A stretch of 64,000 bases of DNA from Primulina eburnea (taxonomy: Eukaryota; Streptophyta; Magnoliopsida; Lamiales; Gesneriaceae). The notes under the pieces are model-generated. The model was not told the origin of the DNA. It saw only the letters and a program-made list of their open reading frames with translations, and did no database searches. This document shows positions 33,080 to 46,000 of this stretch, piece by piece. Location: positions 36,001 through 100,000 of the forward strand of contig NW_027331298.1 of the NCBI RefSeq assembly GCF_022965805.1. Reading direction: 5' to 3'. The translations under genes were made by a program, and so were the position numbers. Every line of letters begins with the position of its first letter. Positions within the stretch are counted from its first letter, which is position 1.

Positions 33080-34753
33080 TGTGAGAACCCGAAAATTTCG
33101 ACCGAAGCAAATCAAGTAAGTAATATAAAAATTATTTAAAATGATTCAGTAATTTTTGTTTCAGTTAAACTACTTGAATAATAACTTAAATCTCATCAAA
33201 GTTAACTCGAGAAAGTAGATTCTAAGCTCGGGGATTAGCTCAACAGGAGGCCAAGCTACAAGTAACCGTATCCATTGAAGTGTTGCCAAGGGAGGAGTAA
33301 AACCCCAGCTCAAAGACGCAATCTTTCAGCTCAAGGAAGCTCAACCATGTTTGTCCTAAAATGAGAGCTAAAGGATTGGACAAGCTAATGGTGCAAGAAA
33401 TGATCTTTGAGGAAATCCATAGAAGAGCTAAGGGATGAGCTAGGAGATCAAGACACAATAATGATGCAAGAAATGGCTTTTGATGCTTGGTATGGAGCTT
33501 GAGAATTTACTAGTCTTTGACCACCTTAATGACCACATTTACACTCATGATTGGGCTCCAAGAAATCGGCCATTGGTGGCTAGATGAAGACACCATGCCA
33601 TGCAAAACCTTACAATCACCAAGCCAAAGGTTCGGCCATTTCCTCTCCAAAAATTTCGGTCCTCTTCCCTTCTCTCTAGCCCTCGGCCGAACTCAAGAAG
33701 AAAGAAGGAGGAAGTGTTGTGCAGTCCAGTGTCGCCATTCTGTGTCAAGGAGCTGCTCGACCGAAGATTTTAATTGTCTAAGTTGCGCCGAAGTGCTGCC
33801 GAAATTTCAAAAAAAGAATTTCGTGTAAAAAATTCAAGTAAGTGGGCTTTTGTTATATAATTCATTTCTATTTTTTAACTTTGATATGAAATAACGTGAC
33901 ATGCATGCTAGTATGTCATTTTCGAAAATAACTGTGTTTTATTTTAAAATTTCGATCGATTATGTGTTCTCTTTGTGCATCGAAATTCTTGGTTCCGCTG
34001 TGTCAGTACGAATAACTCTGAAATCTGAATATCTGAAAAGTTCTGTCTGAATTCTGTTTGCACTGTTACGACTCAAATTGAAATGAGACGAGAATTGTAG
34101 TTCTGTCTGGCCCCCATTGGTGGGTATAAAACCATGTTCTGTCTGGCCCCCATTGGTGGGTATAAAACCATGTTCTGGCCTCAACCCTTAGAGGACTAAC
34201 ATATTGGGGACAATTTGACCATGGAAATGAGATGAGTAACAGTGTTCTGTTTGTTCTGATATGTTCTGTTCCGAATTGAAATGATCTGTATTGCTTCTGT
34301 TTTGTTCTGAATCGTTTGATAAGTTCTGTCTCTTATTCGATTCGTTTCCGTTGTGCCAAGTTAAGAATATTAGTTTTGAAAGTATGTTAAAGAATTGTTT
34401 TAAGGAATTAAGTTCTATATGTATCTTTGGAATCGATCGACCCCCACTTGCTGAGTGTTTCCCAAAACACTCACCCCTTACAAATTTCAGATAAGAATGA
34501 GGAGCAACTGAATGAGGAAGAGCAAGATGCTTTCTGGGGTTGGTGAATCAGAGATCAAGATCAGAATTCAACATTTTACTTTTCTTTCGTTTCCGCTATT
34601 AGAAACTGTGATGTATTTTATTCCTTTGTCATTGTAAGACAATATTTCATTTATGAAAAAGACTGGTTTGATTTGATACGAGGCTTTATTGTTTTCAATT
34701 TAATTGTTAAACAATGCCGGATGTCACCGATGCTTCGGACTCGGGGCGTGACA
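33080..34753 (+). repeat. 3' LTR of T (1674 bp)
   Basis: Runs from TGTGAGAACCC to GGGGCGTGACA. Directly after it the integrase satellite begins with ATAGAAATG. A 36-bp tandem duplication carrying a TATA box is at 34100-34171. The other LTR is not in the window. Confidence 0.87.
34100..34171 (+). promoter_or_regulatory. Duplicated 36-bp TATA-box unit in the T LTR
   Basis: Two identical copies (34100-34135, 34136-34171) each contain CCCCCATTGG, a CCAAT-like box in reverse, and TATAAAA (34125-34131 and 34161-34167) in the direction of the element. They look like a doubled core promoter. Confidence 0.7.
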
Positions 34754-37700
34754 ATAGAAATGTTAATCCAAGTTTTTTTTAAGAATAGCACGCAAAAGTG
34801 CTCCCAAAGTTCTATTGACAACTTCAGTTTGTCCATCTGTTTGAGGATGACAAGTAGTAGAAAACAACAATTTTGTGCCAAGTTTTGCCCATAAAGTCTT
34901 CCAAAAGTAACTCAAGAATTTAACATCGCGACCAGAAACAATAGTCCTAGGCATGCCATGCAACCTAGCGACTTCTCTAAAGAACAAATCCGCCATGTTT
35001 GAAGCATCATCGGTTTTATGACAAGCTATAAAATGTGCCATCTTAGAGAATCTATCCACAACAACAAAAATAGAATCCCTCCCCTTCTTAGTCCTAGGCA
35101 ACCCCAAAATAAAGTCCATAGAAATGTCAATCCAAGTTCTTTTTAAGAATAGCACGCAAAAGTGTTCCCAAAGTTCTATTGACAACTTCAGTTTGTCCAT
35201 CCGTTTGAGGATGACAAGTAGTAGAAAACAACAATTTTGTGCCAAGTTTAGCCCATAAAGTCTTCCAAAAGTAACTCAAGAATTTAACATCGCGACTAGA
35301 AACAATAGTCCTAGGCATGCCATGCAACCTAGCGACTTCTCTAAAGAACAAATCCGCCATGTTTGAAGCATCATCGGTTTTATGACAAGCTATAAAATGT
35401 GCCATCTTAGAGAATCTATCCACAACAACAAAAATAGAATCCCTCCCCTTCTTAGTCCTAGGCAACCCCAAAATAAAGTCCATAGAAATGTCAATCCAAG
35501 TTCTTTTTAAGAATAGCACGCAAAAGTGTTCCCAAAGTTCTATTGACAACTTCAGTTTGTCCATCCGTTTGAGGATGACAAGTAATAGAAAACAACAATT
35601 TTGTGTCAAGTTTAGCCCATAAAGTCTTCCAAAAGTAACTCAAGAATTTAACATCGCGACCAGAAACAATAGTCCTAGGCATGCCATGCAACCTAGCGAC
35701 TTCTCTAAAGAACAAATCTGCCATGTTTGAAGCATCATCGGTTTTATGACAAGCTATAAAATGTGCCATCTTAGAGAATCTATCCACAACAACAAAAATA
35801 GAATCCCTCCCCTTCTTAGTCCTAGGCAACCCCAAAATAAAGTCCATAGAAATGTCAATCCAAGTTCTTTCTAAGAATAGCACGCAAAAGTGTTCCCAAA
35901 GTTCTATTGACAACTTCAGTTTGTCCATCCGTTTAAGGATGACAAGTAGTAGAAAAAAACAATTTTGTGCCAAGTTTATAGCCTATAAAGTCTTCCAAAA
36001 GTAACTCAAGAATTTAACATCGCGACCAGAAACAATAGTCCTAGGCATGCCATGCAACCTAGCGACTTCTCTAAAGAACAAATCCGCCATGTTTGAAGCA
36101 TCATCGGTTTTATGACAAGCTATAAAATGTGCCATCTTAGAGAATCTATCCACAACAACAAAAATAGAATCCCTCCCCTTCTTAGTCCTAGGCAACCCCA
36201 AAATAAAGTCCATAAAAATGTCAATCCAAGTTCTTTTTAAGAATAGTACGCAAAAGTTTTCCCAAAGTTCTATTGACAACTTCAGTTTGTCCATCCGTTT
36301 GAGGATGACAAGTAGTAGAAAACAACAATTTTGTGTCAAGTTTAGCCCATAAAGTCTTCCAAAAGTAACTCAAGAATTTAACATCGCGACCAGAAACAAT
36401 AGTCCTAGGCATGCCATGCAACCTAACGACTTCTCTAAAGAACAAATCAGCAAAGTTTGAAGCATCATCGGTTTTATGACAAGCTAAAAATGTGCCATCT
36501 TAGAGAATCTATCCACAACAACAAAAATAGAATCCCTCCCCTTCTTAGTCCTAGGCAACCCCAAAATAAAGTCCATAGAAATGTCAATCCAAGTTCTTTC
36601 TAAGAATAGCACGCAAAAGTGTTCCCAAAGTTCTATTGACAACTTCAGTTTGTCCATCCGTTTGAGGATGACAAGTAGTAGAAAAAAACAATTTTGTGCC
36701 AAGTTTATAGCCCATAAAGTCTTCCAAAAGTAACTCAAGAATTTAACATCGTGACCAGAAACAATAGTCCTGGGCACGCCATGCAACCTAGCAACTTCTC
36801 TAAAGAACAAATCCGCCATGTTTGAAGCATCATCGGTTTTAGGACAAGCTATAAAATGTGCCATCTTAGAGAATCTATCCACAACAATAAAAATAGAATC
36901 CCTCCCCTTCTTAGTCCTAGGCAACCCCAAAATAAATTCGTAGAAATGTCATTCCAAGTTCTTTTTAAGAATAGCACGCAAAAGTGTTCCCAAAGTTCTA
37001 TTGACAACTTCAGTTTGTCCATCTGTTTGAGGATGACAAGTAGTAGAAAACAACAATTTTGTGCCAAGTTTAACCCATAAAGCATTCAAAAAGTAACTCA
37101 AGAATTTAACATCGCGACCAGAAACAATAGTCCTAGGCATGCCATGCAACCTAGCGACTTAAGAACAAATCCGCCATGTTTGAAGCATCATCGGTTTTAT
37201 GACAAGCTATAAAATGTGCCATCTTAGAGAATCTATCCAGAACAATAAAAATAGAATCCCTCCCATTCTTAGTCCTAGGCAACCCCAAAATAAATTCGTA
37301 GAAATGTCAATCCAAGTTCTTTTTAAGAATAGCACGCAAAAGTGTTCCCAAAGTTCTATTGACAACTTCAGTTTGTCCATCAGTTTGAGGATGACAAGTA
37401 GTAGAAAACAATTTTGTGCCAAGTTTAGCCCATAAAGTCTTCCAAAAGTAACTCAAGAATTTAACATCGCGACCAGAAACAATAGTCCTAGGCATGCCAT
37501 GCAACCTAGCGACTTCTCTAAAGAACAAATCTGCCATGTTTGAAGCATCATCGGTTTTATGACAAGCTATAAAATGTGCCATCTTAGAGAATCTATCCAC
37601 AACAACAAAAATAGAATCCCTCTCCTTCTTAGCCCTAGGCAACCCCAAAATAAAGTCCATAGAAATGTCAATCCAAGTTCTTTTTAAGAATAGCACGCAA

Positions 37701-38290
37701 AAGTGTTCCCAAAGTTCTATTGACAACTTCAGTTTGTCCATCCGTTTGAGGATGACAAGTAGTAGAAAACAATTTTGTGCCAAGTTTAGCCCATAAAGTA
37801 TTCCAAAAGTAACTCAAGAATTTAACATCGCGACCAGAAACAATATTCCTAGGCATGCCATGCAACCTAGCGACTTCTCTAAAGAACAAATCCGCCATGT
37901 TTGAAGCATCATCGGTTTTATGACAAGCTATAAAATGTGCCATCTTAGAGAATCTATCCACAACAATAAAAATAGAATCCCTCCCCTTCTTAGTCCTAGG
38001 CAACCCCAAAATAAATTCGTAGAAATGTCATTCCAAGTTCTTTTTAAGAATAGCACGCAAAAGTGTTCCCAAAGTTCTATTGACAACTTCAGTTTGTCCA
38101 TCTGTTTGAGGATGACAAGTAGTAGAAAACAACAATTTTGTGCCGAGTTTAACCCATAAAGCATTCCAAAAGTAACTCAAGAATTTAACATCGCGACCAG
38201 AAACAATAATCCTAGGCATGCTATGCAACCTACAGACTTCTCTAAAGAACAAATCCGCAATGTTTGAAGCATCATCGGTTTTATGACAAG

Positions 38291-39592
38291 CTAAAAATGT
38301 GCCATCTTAGAGAATCTATCCACAACAACAAAAATAGAATCCCTCCCCTTCTTAGTCCTAGGCAACCCCAAAATAAAGTCCATAAAAATGTCAATCCAAG
38401 TTCTTTTTAAGAATAGCAAGCAAAAGTGTTCCCAAAGTTCTATTGACAACTTCAGTTTGTCCATCCGTTTGAGGATGACAAGTAGTAGAAAACAACAATT
38501 TTGTGCCAAGTTATCCCATAAAGTATTCCAAAAGTAACTCAAGAATTTAACATCGCGACCAGAAACAATAGTCCTAGGCATGCCATGCAACCTAGCGACT
38601 TCTCTAAAGAACAAATCTGCCATGTTTGAAGCATCATCGGTTTTATGACAAGCTATAAAATGTGCCATCTTAGAGAATCTATCCACAACAACAAAAATAG
38701 AATCCCTCTCCTTCTTAGCCCTAGGCAACCCCAAAATAAAGTCCATAGAAATGTCAATCCAAGTTCTTTTTAAGAATAGCACGCAAAAGTGTTCCCAAAG
38801 TTCTATTGACAACTTCAGTTTGTCCATCCGTTTGAGGATGACAAGTAGTAGAAAACAATTTTGTGCCAAGTTATCCCATAAAGTATTCCAAAAGTAACTC
38901 AAGAATTTAACATCGCGACCAGAAACAATAGTCCTAGGCATGCCATGCAACCTAGCGACTTCTCTAAAGAACAAATCTGCCATGTTTGAAGCATCATCGG
39001 TTTTATGACAAGCTATAAAATGTGCCATCTTAGAGAATCTATCCACAACAACAAAAATAGAATCTCTCCCCTTCTTAGTCCTAGGCAACCCCAAAATAAA
39101 GTCCATAAAAATGTCAATCCAAGTTCTTTTTAAGAATAGCAAGCAAAAGTGTTCCCAAAGTTCTATTGACAACTTCAGTTTGTCCATCCGTTTGAGGATG
39201 ACAAGTAGTAGAAAACTACAATTTTGTGCCAAGTTATCCCATAAAGTATTCCAAAAGTAACTCAAGAATTTAACATCGCGACCAGAAACAATAGTCCTAG
39301 GCATGCCATGCAACCTAGCGACTTCTCTAAAGAACAAATCTGCCATGTTTGAAGCATCATCGGTTTTATGACAAGCTATAAAATGTGCCATCTTAGAGAA
39401 TCTATCCACAACAACAAAAATAGAATCCCTCTCCTTCTTAGCCCTAGGCAACCCCAAAATAAAGTCCATAGAAATGTCAATCCAAGTTCTTTTTAAGAAT
39501 AGCACGCAAAAGTGTTCCCAAAGTTCTATTGACAACTTCAGTTTGTCCATCAGTTTGAGGATGACAAGTAGTAGAAAACAATTTTGTGCCAA
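38291..39592 (-). other. 433-codon open frame across several satellite units
   Basis: Here several units are 363 or 360 bp, multiples of three, because of small deletions (for example GTTATCCC in place of GTTTAGCCC). The frame therefore stays open through about 3.6 units. A similar 313-codon frame is at 44713-45654. There is no sign of a start context or regulation; probably a by-product of unit length. Confidence 0.6.
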
Positions 39593-40939
39593 GTTTAGCC
39601 CATAAAGTATTCCAAAAGTAACTCAAGAATTTAACATCGCGACCAGAAACAATAGTCCTAGGCATGCCATGCAACCTAGCGACTTCTCTAAAGAACAAAT
39701 CTGCCATGTTTGAAGCATCATCGGTTTTATGACAAGCTATAAAATGTGCCATCTTAGAGAATCTATCCACAACAACAAAAATAGAATCCCTCCCCTTCTT
39801 AGTCCTAGGCAACCCCAAAATAAAGTCCATAGAAATGTCAATCCAAGTTCTTTTTAAGAATAGCACGCAAAAGTGTTCCCAAAGTTCTATTGACAACTTC
39901 AGTTTGTCGATCCGTTTGAGGATGACAAGTAGTAGAAAACAACAATTTTGTGTCAAGTTTAGCCCATAAAGTCTTCCAAAAGTAACTCAAGAATTTAACA
40001 TCGCGACCAGAAACAATAGTCCTAGGCATGCCATGCAACCTAGCGACTTCTCTAAAGAACAAATCTGCCATGTTTGAAGCATCATCGGTTTTATGACAAG
40101 CTATAAAATGTGCCATCTTAGAGAATCTATCCACAACAACAAAAATAGAATCCCTCCCCTTCTTAGTCCTAGGCAACCCCAAAATAAAGTCCATAGAAAT
40201 GTCAATCCAAGTTCTTTCTAAGAATAGCACGCAAAAGTGTTCCCAAAGTTCTATTGACAACTTCAGTTTGTCCATCCGTTTGAGGATGACAAGTAGTAGA
40301 AAAAAACAATTTTGTGCCAAGTTTATAGCCTATAAAGTCTTCCAAAAGTAACTCAAGAATTTAACATCGCGACCAGAAACAATAGTCCTAGGCATGCCAT
40401 GCAACCTAGCGACTTCTCTAAAGAACAAATCCGCCATGTTTGAAGCATCATCGGTTTTATGACAAGCTATAAAATGTGCCATCTTAGAGAATCTATCCAC
40501 AACAACAAAAATAGAATCCCTCCCCTTCTTAGTCCTAGGCAACCCCAAAATAAAGTCCATAAAAATGTCAATCCAAGTTCTTTTTAAGAATAGTGCGCAA
40601 AAGTGTTCCCAAAGTTCTATTGGCAACTTCAGTTTGTCCATCCGTTTGAGAATGACAAGTAGTAGAAAACAACAATTTTGTGTCAAGTTTAGCCCATAAA
40701 GTCTTCCAAAAGTAACTCAAGAATTTAACATCGCGACCAGAAACAATAGTCCTAGGCATGCCATGCAACCTAACGACTTCTCTAAAGAACAAATCAGCAA
40801 ACTTTGAAGAATCATCGGTTTAATGACAAGCTAAAAATGTGCCATCTTAGAGAATCTATCCACAACAACGAAAATAGAATCCCTCCCCTTCTTAGTCCTA
40901 GGCAACCCCAAAATAAAGTCCATAGAAATGTCAATCAAA

Positions 40940-40944
40940 GTTCT
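40940..40944 (+). other. Left copy of 5-bp target duplication GTTCT
   Basis: GTTCT directly before the solo LTR, identical to 43007-43011. It belongs to the satellite unit (aaGTTCTTtt). Confidence 0.93.
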
Positions 40945-43006
40945 TGTTAGAGTAGGTGCACGTCGAGCCAAGTGTTGGCCGAGTGTTCACAATGAAACTC
41001 TATGTATAAACGATCTTTATTTTAATAATATTTGAATTTATTAATTTGGCGCATCTTTATCTTTATACCCATGCTAGTTGCATAGATAAAGTCCTTGAAT
41101 ATACAAATAATAGAAAGAATATGAGATGCTCATAAGATGAGTATCATGAAACTCATATTTGGAATACTGTATATTCTAAACGGTTCCTAGTCGATTCAGC
41201 CGCCATTAAGAAGGATATAGGCCGCTCGAGTTAGAGACTAGTATCTGCGATGTGAGTACCATGTTTCATTGGTCGGGGACATTGTGATGTCCGAACATGC
41301 AGATAGGTGCTCCTTGTAGAGTGCACTGAACAACCCTCTATAAAGGACTTTCCAAGTGGTTCTCACTTATCGAGTGGAAACGTCCTAGTTTATGGTTGTA
41401 CACCATTAGTCCTTATGACCCGGGACAACATTGAGACTCTATGTGCTAGCGTTTCACTTTGACTTGTTTACCGACTCCTATGGGGTCATCAGGTGGCAAG
41501 GTTGGGTGTTACGGCGAAACGTATAGGAGTCGATGCATTGTAGTCGGGGATTCACCGCTTACCTACGGGTATGGATATCCTATGTGTTTTTCATGTATGT
41601 GTGGATTGAAATCTCTGATCAGAGTATTGTGGTAATTATGAAAGGGGTTTCATAGATTACACCATCGATGCAACCACGACATGACACATAGTATCGATTC
41701 ATTGACAACTCTCGATAGACCAATAGTTGTCGAATCGGTCGGGATATATGAGTTGAAGGGACCGTACTGTACGCTAACCATAATTGAATGGTTCTTGCAG
41801 GCACTATCATGTGATACCTAGGGAATCACGTAAGCGATGCTGCTAGGCGTTTAACGTGATTGGTTGGGTACTATCAGACTTGAGTTCTGACGTTCTTACT
41901 ATCAAGGAGTTGATAAGTAAGAATGGAGCAATTGGGGTATGCTCGAATAAGGACATGTTTAGTCCGAATCACATTGAGATGTGAACCCACGGCTAGTTGT
42001 ATCAATGAACCATTGAGGGCCACACAAGTACTGGCTTTGTAAATCCCGATGAGAAATAAAATAGTTCAATGTGTTGAACGGCTTATAAATGTGTTTATAA
42101 GCGTTAAGAAAAATAGAAGTATGACTTCTAAGAGAGAAATATAAATTTTAATTTATGGAAGTGTTCCTAAGATTAAAATTTGGCCAAGTAAATAATGTAG
42201 TTGAAAATTGTGATTTTCATAAACATTGTTGTGGACTAAATTAAATTAATTCAAGTGTTGAATTAATTAAACACTAGTGGACCTAGTAGAGTCTAAATAA
42301 TTAAATTAATTCAAGTGTTGAATTAATTATATAATATTGAGTCTTGTAGAGCTCAATTAAAATAATTATTTAACTAGTGGGACTTGAATAAATTCAAGTA
42401 GTATTTAATTAATCTAAAAAATGTTTGAGATAATTAAAATTTAGTCTATGGTTTTTAATGTGTTAAAAACCATAATATATATGAGAGACATGCTAGGGTT
42501 TGCATGCTTGGGAGATCAAGAGTCTTGAATACTTTTTAATAAAATAATGCATGGCATGTGGATTACTTTTTGGACTACCAAGACTCATCTTCCCTCCTCA
42601 TTCAACTTGACTTGGCCGAAAATTCCTTGAGTTTTTCTCTCTCATTTTTCAAGTTTAGTTCTTCAATTTTTGGAGAGCAAAAATCATTCTCATTGAAAAA
42701 TCCTTGAGTTTTTCTAGTGCAAAACTTGAGGGGATTTACCTTGTTAAGTGGTGGGCCTTATTTCTTGAAGGAAAGGAGTTGGAGGCTTGTAGATCTTCAA
42801 CCAAGAAGAGCTAAAGTATTTATACTTTAGTTGGTGCCATTACATCAACCTCAAGAGGTTGATAGGTAAATCTTTCTTAAACATCCTATGTATGGTGTTT
42901 GTTTTGTAAATATTGCATAAAAATCTTGGTGGCCGAAAATCTTGCTTGAAAAATAAAATTTTTGACTTCCGTTGCGCTTCCGGCCACCGTAACCGGTCCG
43001 CTTTCA
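40945..43006 (+). mobile_element. Solo LTR C of the V copia family (2062 bp)
   Basis: Starts TGTTAGAGTAGG and ends CCGCTTTCA, the reverse orientation of LTRs A and B, with clear homology along its length. It is flanked by perfect GTTCT duplications and by satellite on both sides, with no interior. This is the product of LTR-LTR recombination after insertion into the satellite. Confidence 0.95.
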
Positions 43007-46000
43007 GTTCTTTCTAAGAATAGCACGCAAAAGTGTTCCCAAAGTTCTATTGACAACTTCAGTTTGTCCATCCGTTTGAGGATGACAAGTAGTAGAAAAA
43101 AACAATTTTGTGCCAAGTTTATAGCCCATAAAGTCTTCCAAAAGTAACTCAAGAATTTAACATCGTGACAAGAAACAATAGTCCTGGGCACGCCATGCAA
43201 CCTAGCGACTTCTCTAAAGAACAAATCCGCCATGTTTGAAGCATCATCGGTTTTATGACAAGCTATAAAATGTGTCATCTTAGAGAATCTATCCACAACA
43301 ATAAAAATAGAATCCCTCCCCTTCTTAGTCCTAGGCAACCCCAAAATAAGTTCGTAGAAATGTCATTCCAAGTTCTTTTTAAGAATAGCACGCAAAAGTG
43401 TTCCCAAAGTTCTATTGACAACTTCAGTTTGTCCATCTGTTTGAGGATGACAAGTAGTAGAAAACAACAATTTTGTGCCAAGTTTAACCCATAAAGCATT
43501 CAAAAAGTAACTCAAGAATTTAACATCGCGACCAGAAACAATAGTCCTAGGCATGCCATGCAACCTAGCGACTTCTCTAAAGAACAAATCCGCCATGTTT
43601 GAAGCATCATCGGTTTTATGACAAGCTATAAAATGTGCCATCTTAGAGAATCTATCCACAACAATAAAAATAGAATCCCTCCCCTTCTTAGTCCTAGGCA
43701 ACCCCAAAATAAATTCGTAGAAATGTCATTCCAATTCTTTTTAAGAATAGCACGCAAAAGTGTTCCCAAAGTTCTATTGACAACTTCAGTTTGTCCTTTT
43801 GTTTGAGGATGACAAGTAGTAGAAAACAACAATTTTGTGCCAAGTTTAACCCATAAAGCATTCCAAAAGTAACTCAAGAATTTAACATCGCGACCAGAAA
43901 CAATAATCCTAGGCATGCATTGCAACCTAACGACTTCTCTAAAGAACAAATCCACAATGTTTGAAGCATCATCGGTTTTATGACAAGCTATAAAATGTGC
44001 CATCTTAGAGAATCTATCCAAACAATAAAAATAGAATCCCTCCCCTTCTTAGTCCTAGGCAACCCCAAAATAAATTCGTAGAAATGTCATTCCAAGTTCT
44101 TTTTAAGAATAGCACGCAAAAGTGTTCCCAAAGTTCTATTGACAACTTCAGTTTGTCCATCTGTTTGAGGATGACAAGTAGTAGAAAACAACAATTTTGT
44201 GCCAAGTTTAACCCATAAAGCATTCCAAAAGTAACTCAAGAATTTAACATCACGACCAGAAACAATAATCCTAGGCATGCTATGCAACCTAACGACTTCT
44301 CTAAAGAACAAATCCGCAATGTTTGAAGCATCATCGGTTTTATGACAAGCTAAAAATGTGCCATCTTAGAGAATCTATCCACAACAAAAAAAATAGAATC
44401 CCTCCCCTTCTTAGTCCTAGGCAACCCCAAAATAAAGTTCATAGAAATGTCAATCCAAGTTCTTTTTAAGAATAGCACGCAAAAGTGTTCCCAAAGTTCT
44501 ATTGACAACTTCAGTTTGTCCATCCGTTTGAGGATGACAAGTAGTAGAAAACAACAATTTTGTGTCAAGTTTAGCCCATAAAGTCTTCCAAAAGTAACTC
44601 AATAATTTAACATCGCGACCAGAAACAATAGTCCTAGGCATGCCATGCAACCTAACGACTTCTCTAAAGAACAAATCTGCCATGTTTGAAGCATCATCGG
44701 TTTTATGACAAACTAAAAATGTGCCATCTTAGAGAATCTATCCACAACAACAAAAATAGAATCCCTCCCCTTCTTAGTCCTAGGCAACCCCAAAATAAAG
44801 TCCATAAAAATGTCAATCCAAGTTCTTTTTAAGAATAGCAAGCAAAAGTGTTCCCAAAGTTCTATTGACAACTTCAGTTTGTCCATCCGTTTGAAGATGA
44901 CTAGTAGTAGAAAACAACAATTTTGTGCCAAGTTATCCCATAAAGTATTCCAAAAGTAACTCAAGAATTTAACATCGCGACCAGAAACAATAGTCCTAGG
45001 CATGCCATGCAACCTAGCGACTTCTCTAAAGAACAAATCTGCCATGTTTGAAGCATCATCGGTTTTATGACAAGCTATAAAATGTGCCATCTTAGAGAAT
45101 CTATCCACAACAACAAAAATAGAATCCCTCCCCTTCTTAGTCCTAGGCAACCCCAAAATAAAGTCCATAAAAATGTCAATCCAAGTTCTTTTTAAGAATA
45201 GCAAGCAAAAGTGTTCCCAAAGTTCTATTGACAACTTCAGTTTGTCCATCCGTTTGAGGATGACAAGTAGTAGAAAACAACAATTTTGTGCCAAGTTATC
45301 CCATAAAGTATTCCAAAAGTAACTCAAGAATTTAACATCGCGACCAGAAACAATAGTCCTAGGCATGCCATGCAACCTAGCGACTTCTCTAAAGAACAAA
45401 TCTGCCATGTTTGAAGCATCATCGGTTTTATGACAAGCTATAAAATGTGCCATCTTAGAGAATCTATCCACAACAACAAAAATAGAATCCCTCTCCTTCT
45501 TAGCCCTAGGCAACCCCAAAATAAAGTCCATAGAAATGTCAATCCAAGTTCTTTTTAAGAATAGCACGCAAAAGTGTTCCCAAAGTTCTATTGACAACTT
45601 CAGTTTGTCCATCCGTTTGAGGATGACAAGTAGTAGAAAACAATTTTGTGCCAAGTTTAGCCCATAAAGTATTCCAAAAGTAACTCAAGAATTTAACATC
45701 GCGACCAGAAACAATATTCCTAGGCATGCCATGCAACCTAGCGACTTCTCTAAAGAACAAATCCGCCATGTTTGAAGCATCATCGGTTTTATGACAAGCT
45801 ATAAAATGTGCCATCTTAGAGAATCTATCCACAACAATAAAAATAGAATCCCTCCCCTTCTTAGTCCTAGGCAACCCCAAAATAAATTCGTAGAAATGTC
45901 ATTCCAAGTTCTTTTTAAGAATAGCACGCAAAAGTGTTCCCAAAGTTCTATTGACAACTTCAGTTTGTCCATCTGTTTGAGGATGACAAGTAGTAGAAAA

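Larger units (their letters stand above)
32124..34753 (+). mobile_element. T: Ty3/gypsy chromovirus-like 3' end (plus strand), interrupted by S
   Basis: Integrase C-terminal half with chromodomain-like end, polypurine tract and a complete 3' LTR. The 5' part lies left of S/V and outside readable sequence. The right border adjoins the integrase satellite at 34754. Confidence 0.9.
34754..40944 (-). repeat. Integrase-derived satellite array, left block (about 17 units)
   Basis: Head-to-tail units of about 362-364 bp encode, on the minus strand, the same part of a Ty3/gypsy integrase core: from [21 protein letters not shown] through [44 protein letters not shown] and [17 protein letters not shown] to RAILKKNLD. 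The unit junction joins the end of the core to its start in a different frame, so most units give overlapping 160-codon frames 364 bp apart (34763, 35127, 35491). The usual SDRD of the core is SGRD in nearly all units. This is a satellite, not a gene. The likely source is a chromovirus integrase unlike those of G, T, Y or Z. Confidence 0.95.

Noticed and set aside
33517..33828. 103-codon plus-strand frame in the T LTR
   Set aside because: Lies wholly inside an LTR with no recognisable motif and with an opposing frame of similar quality.
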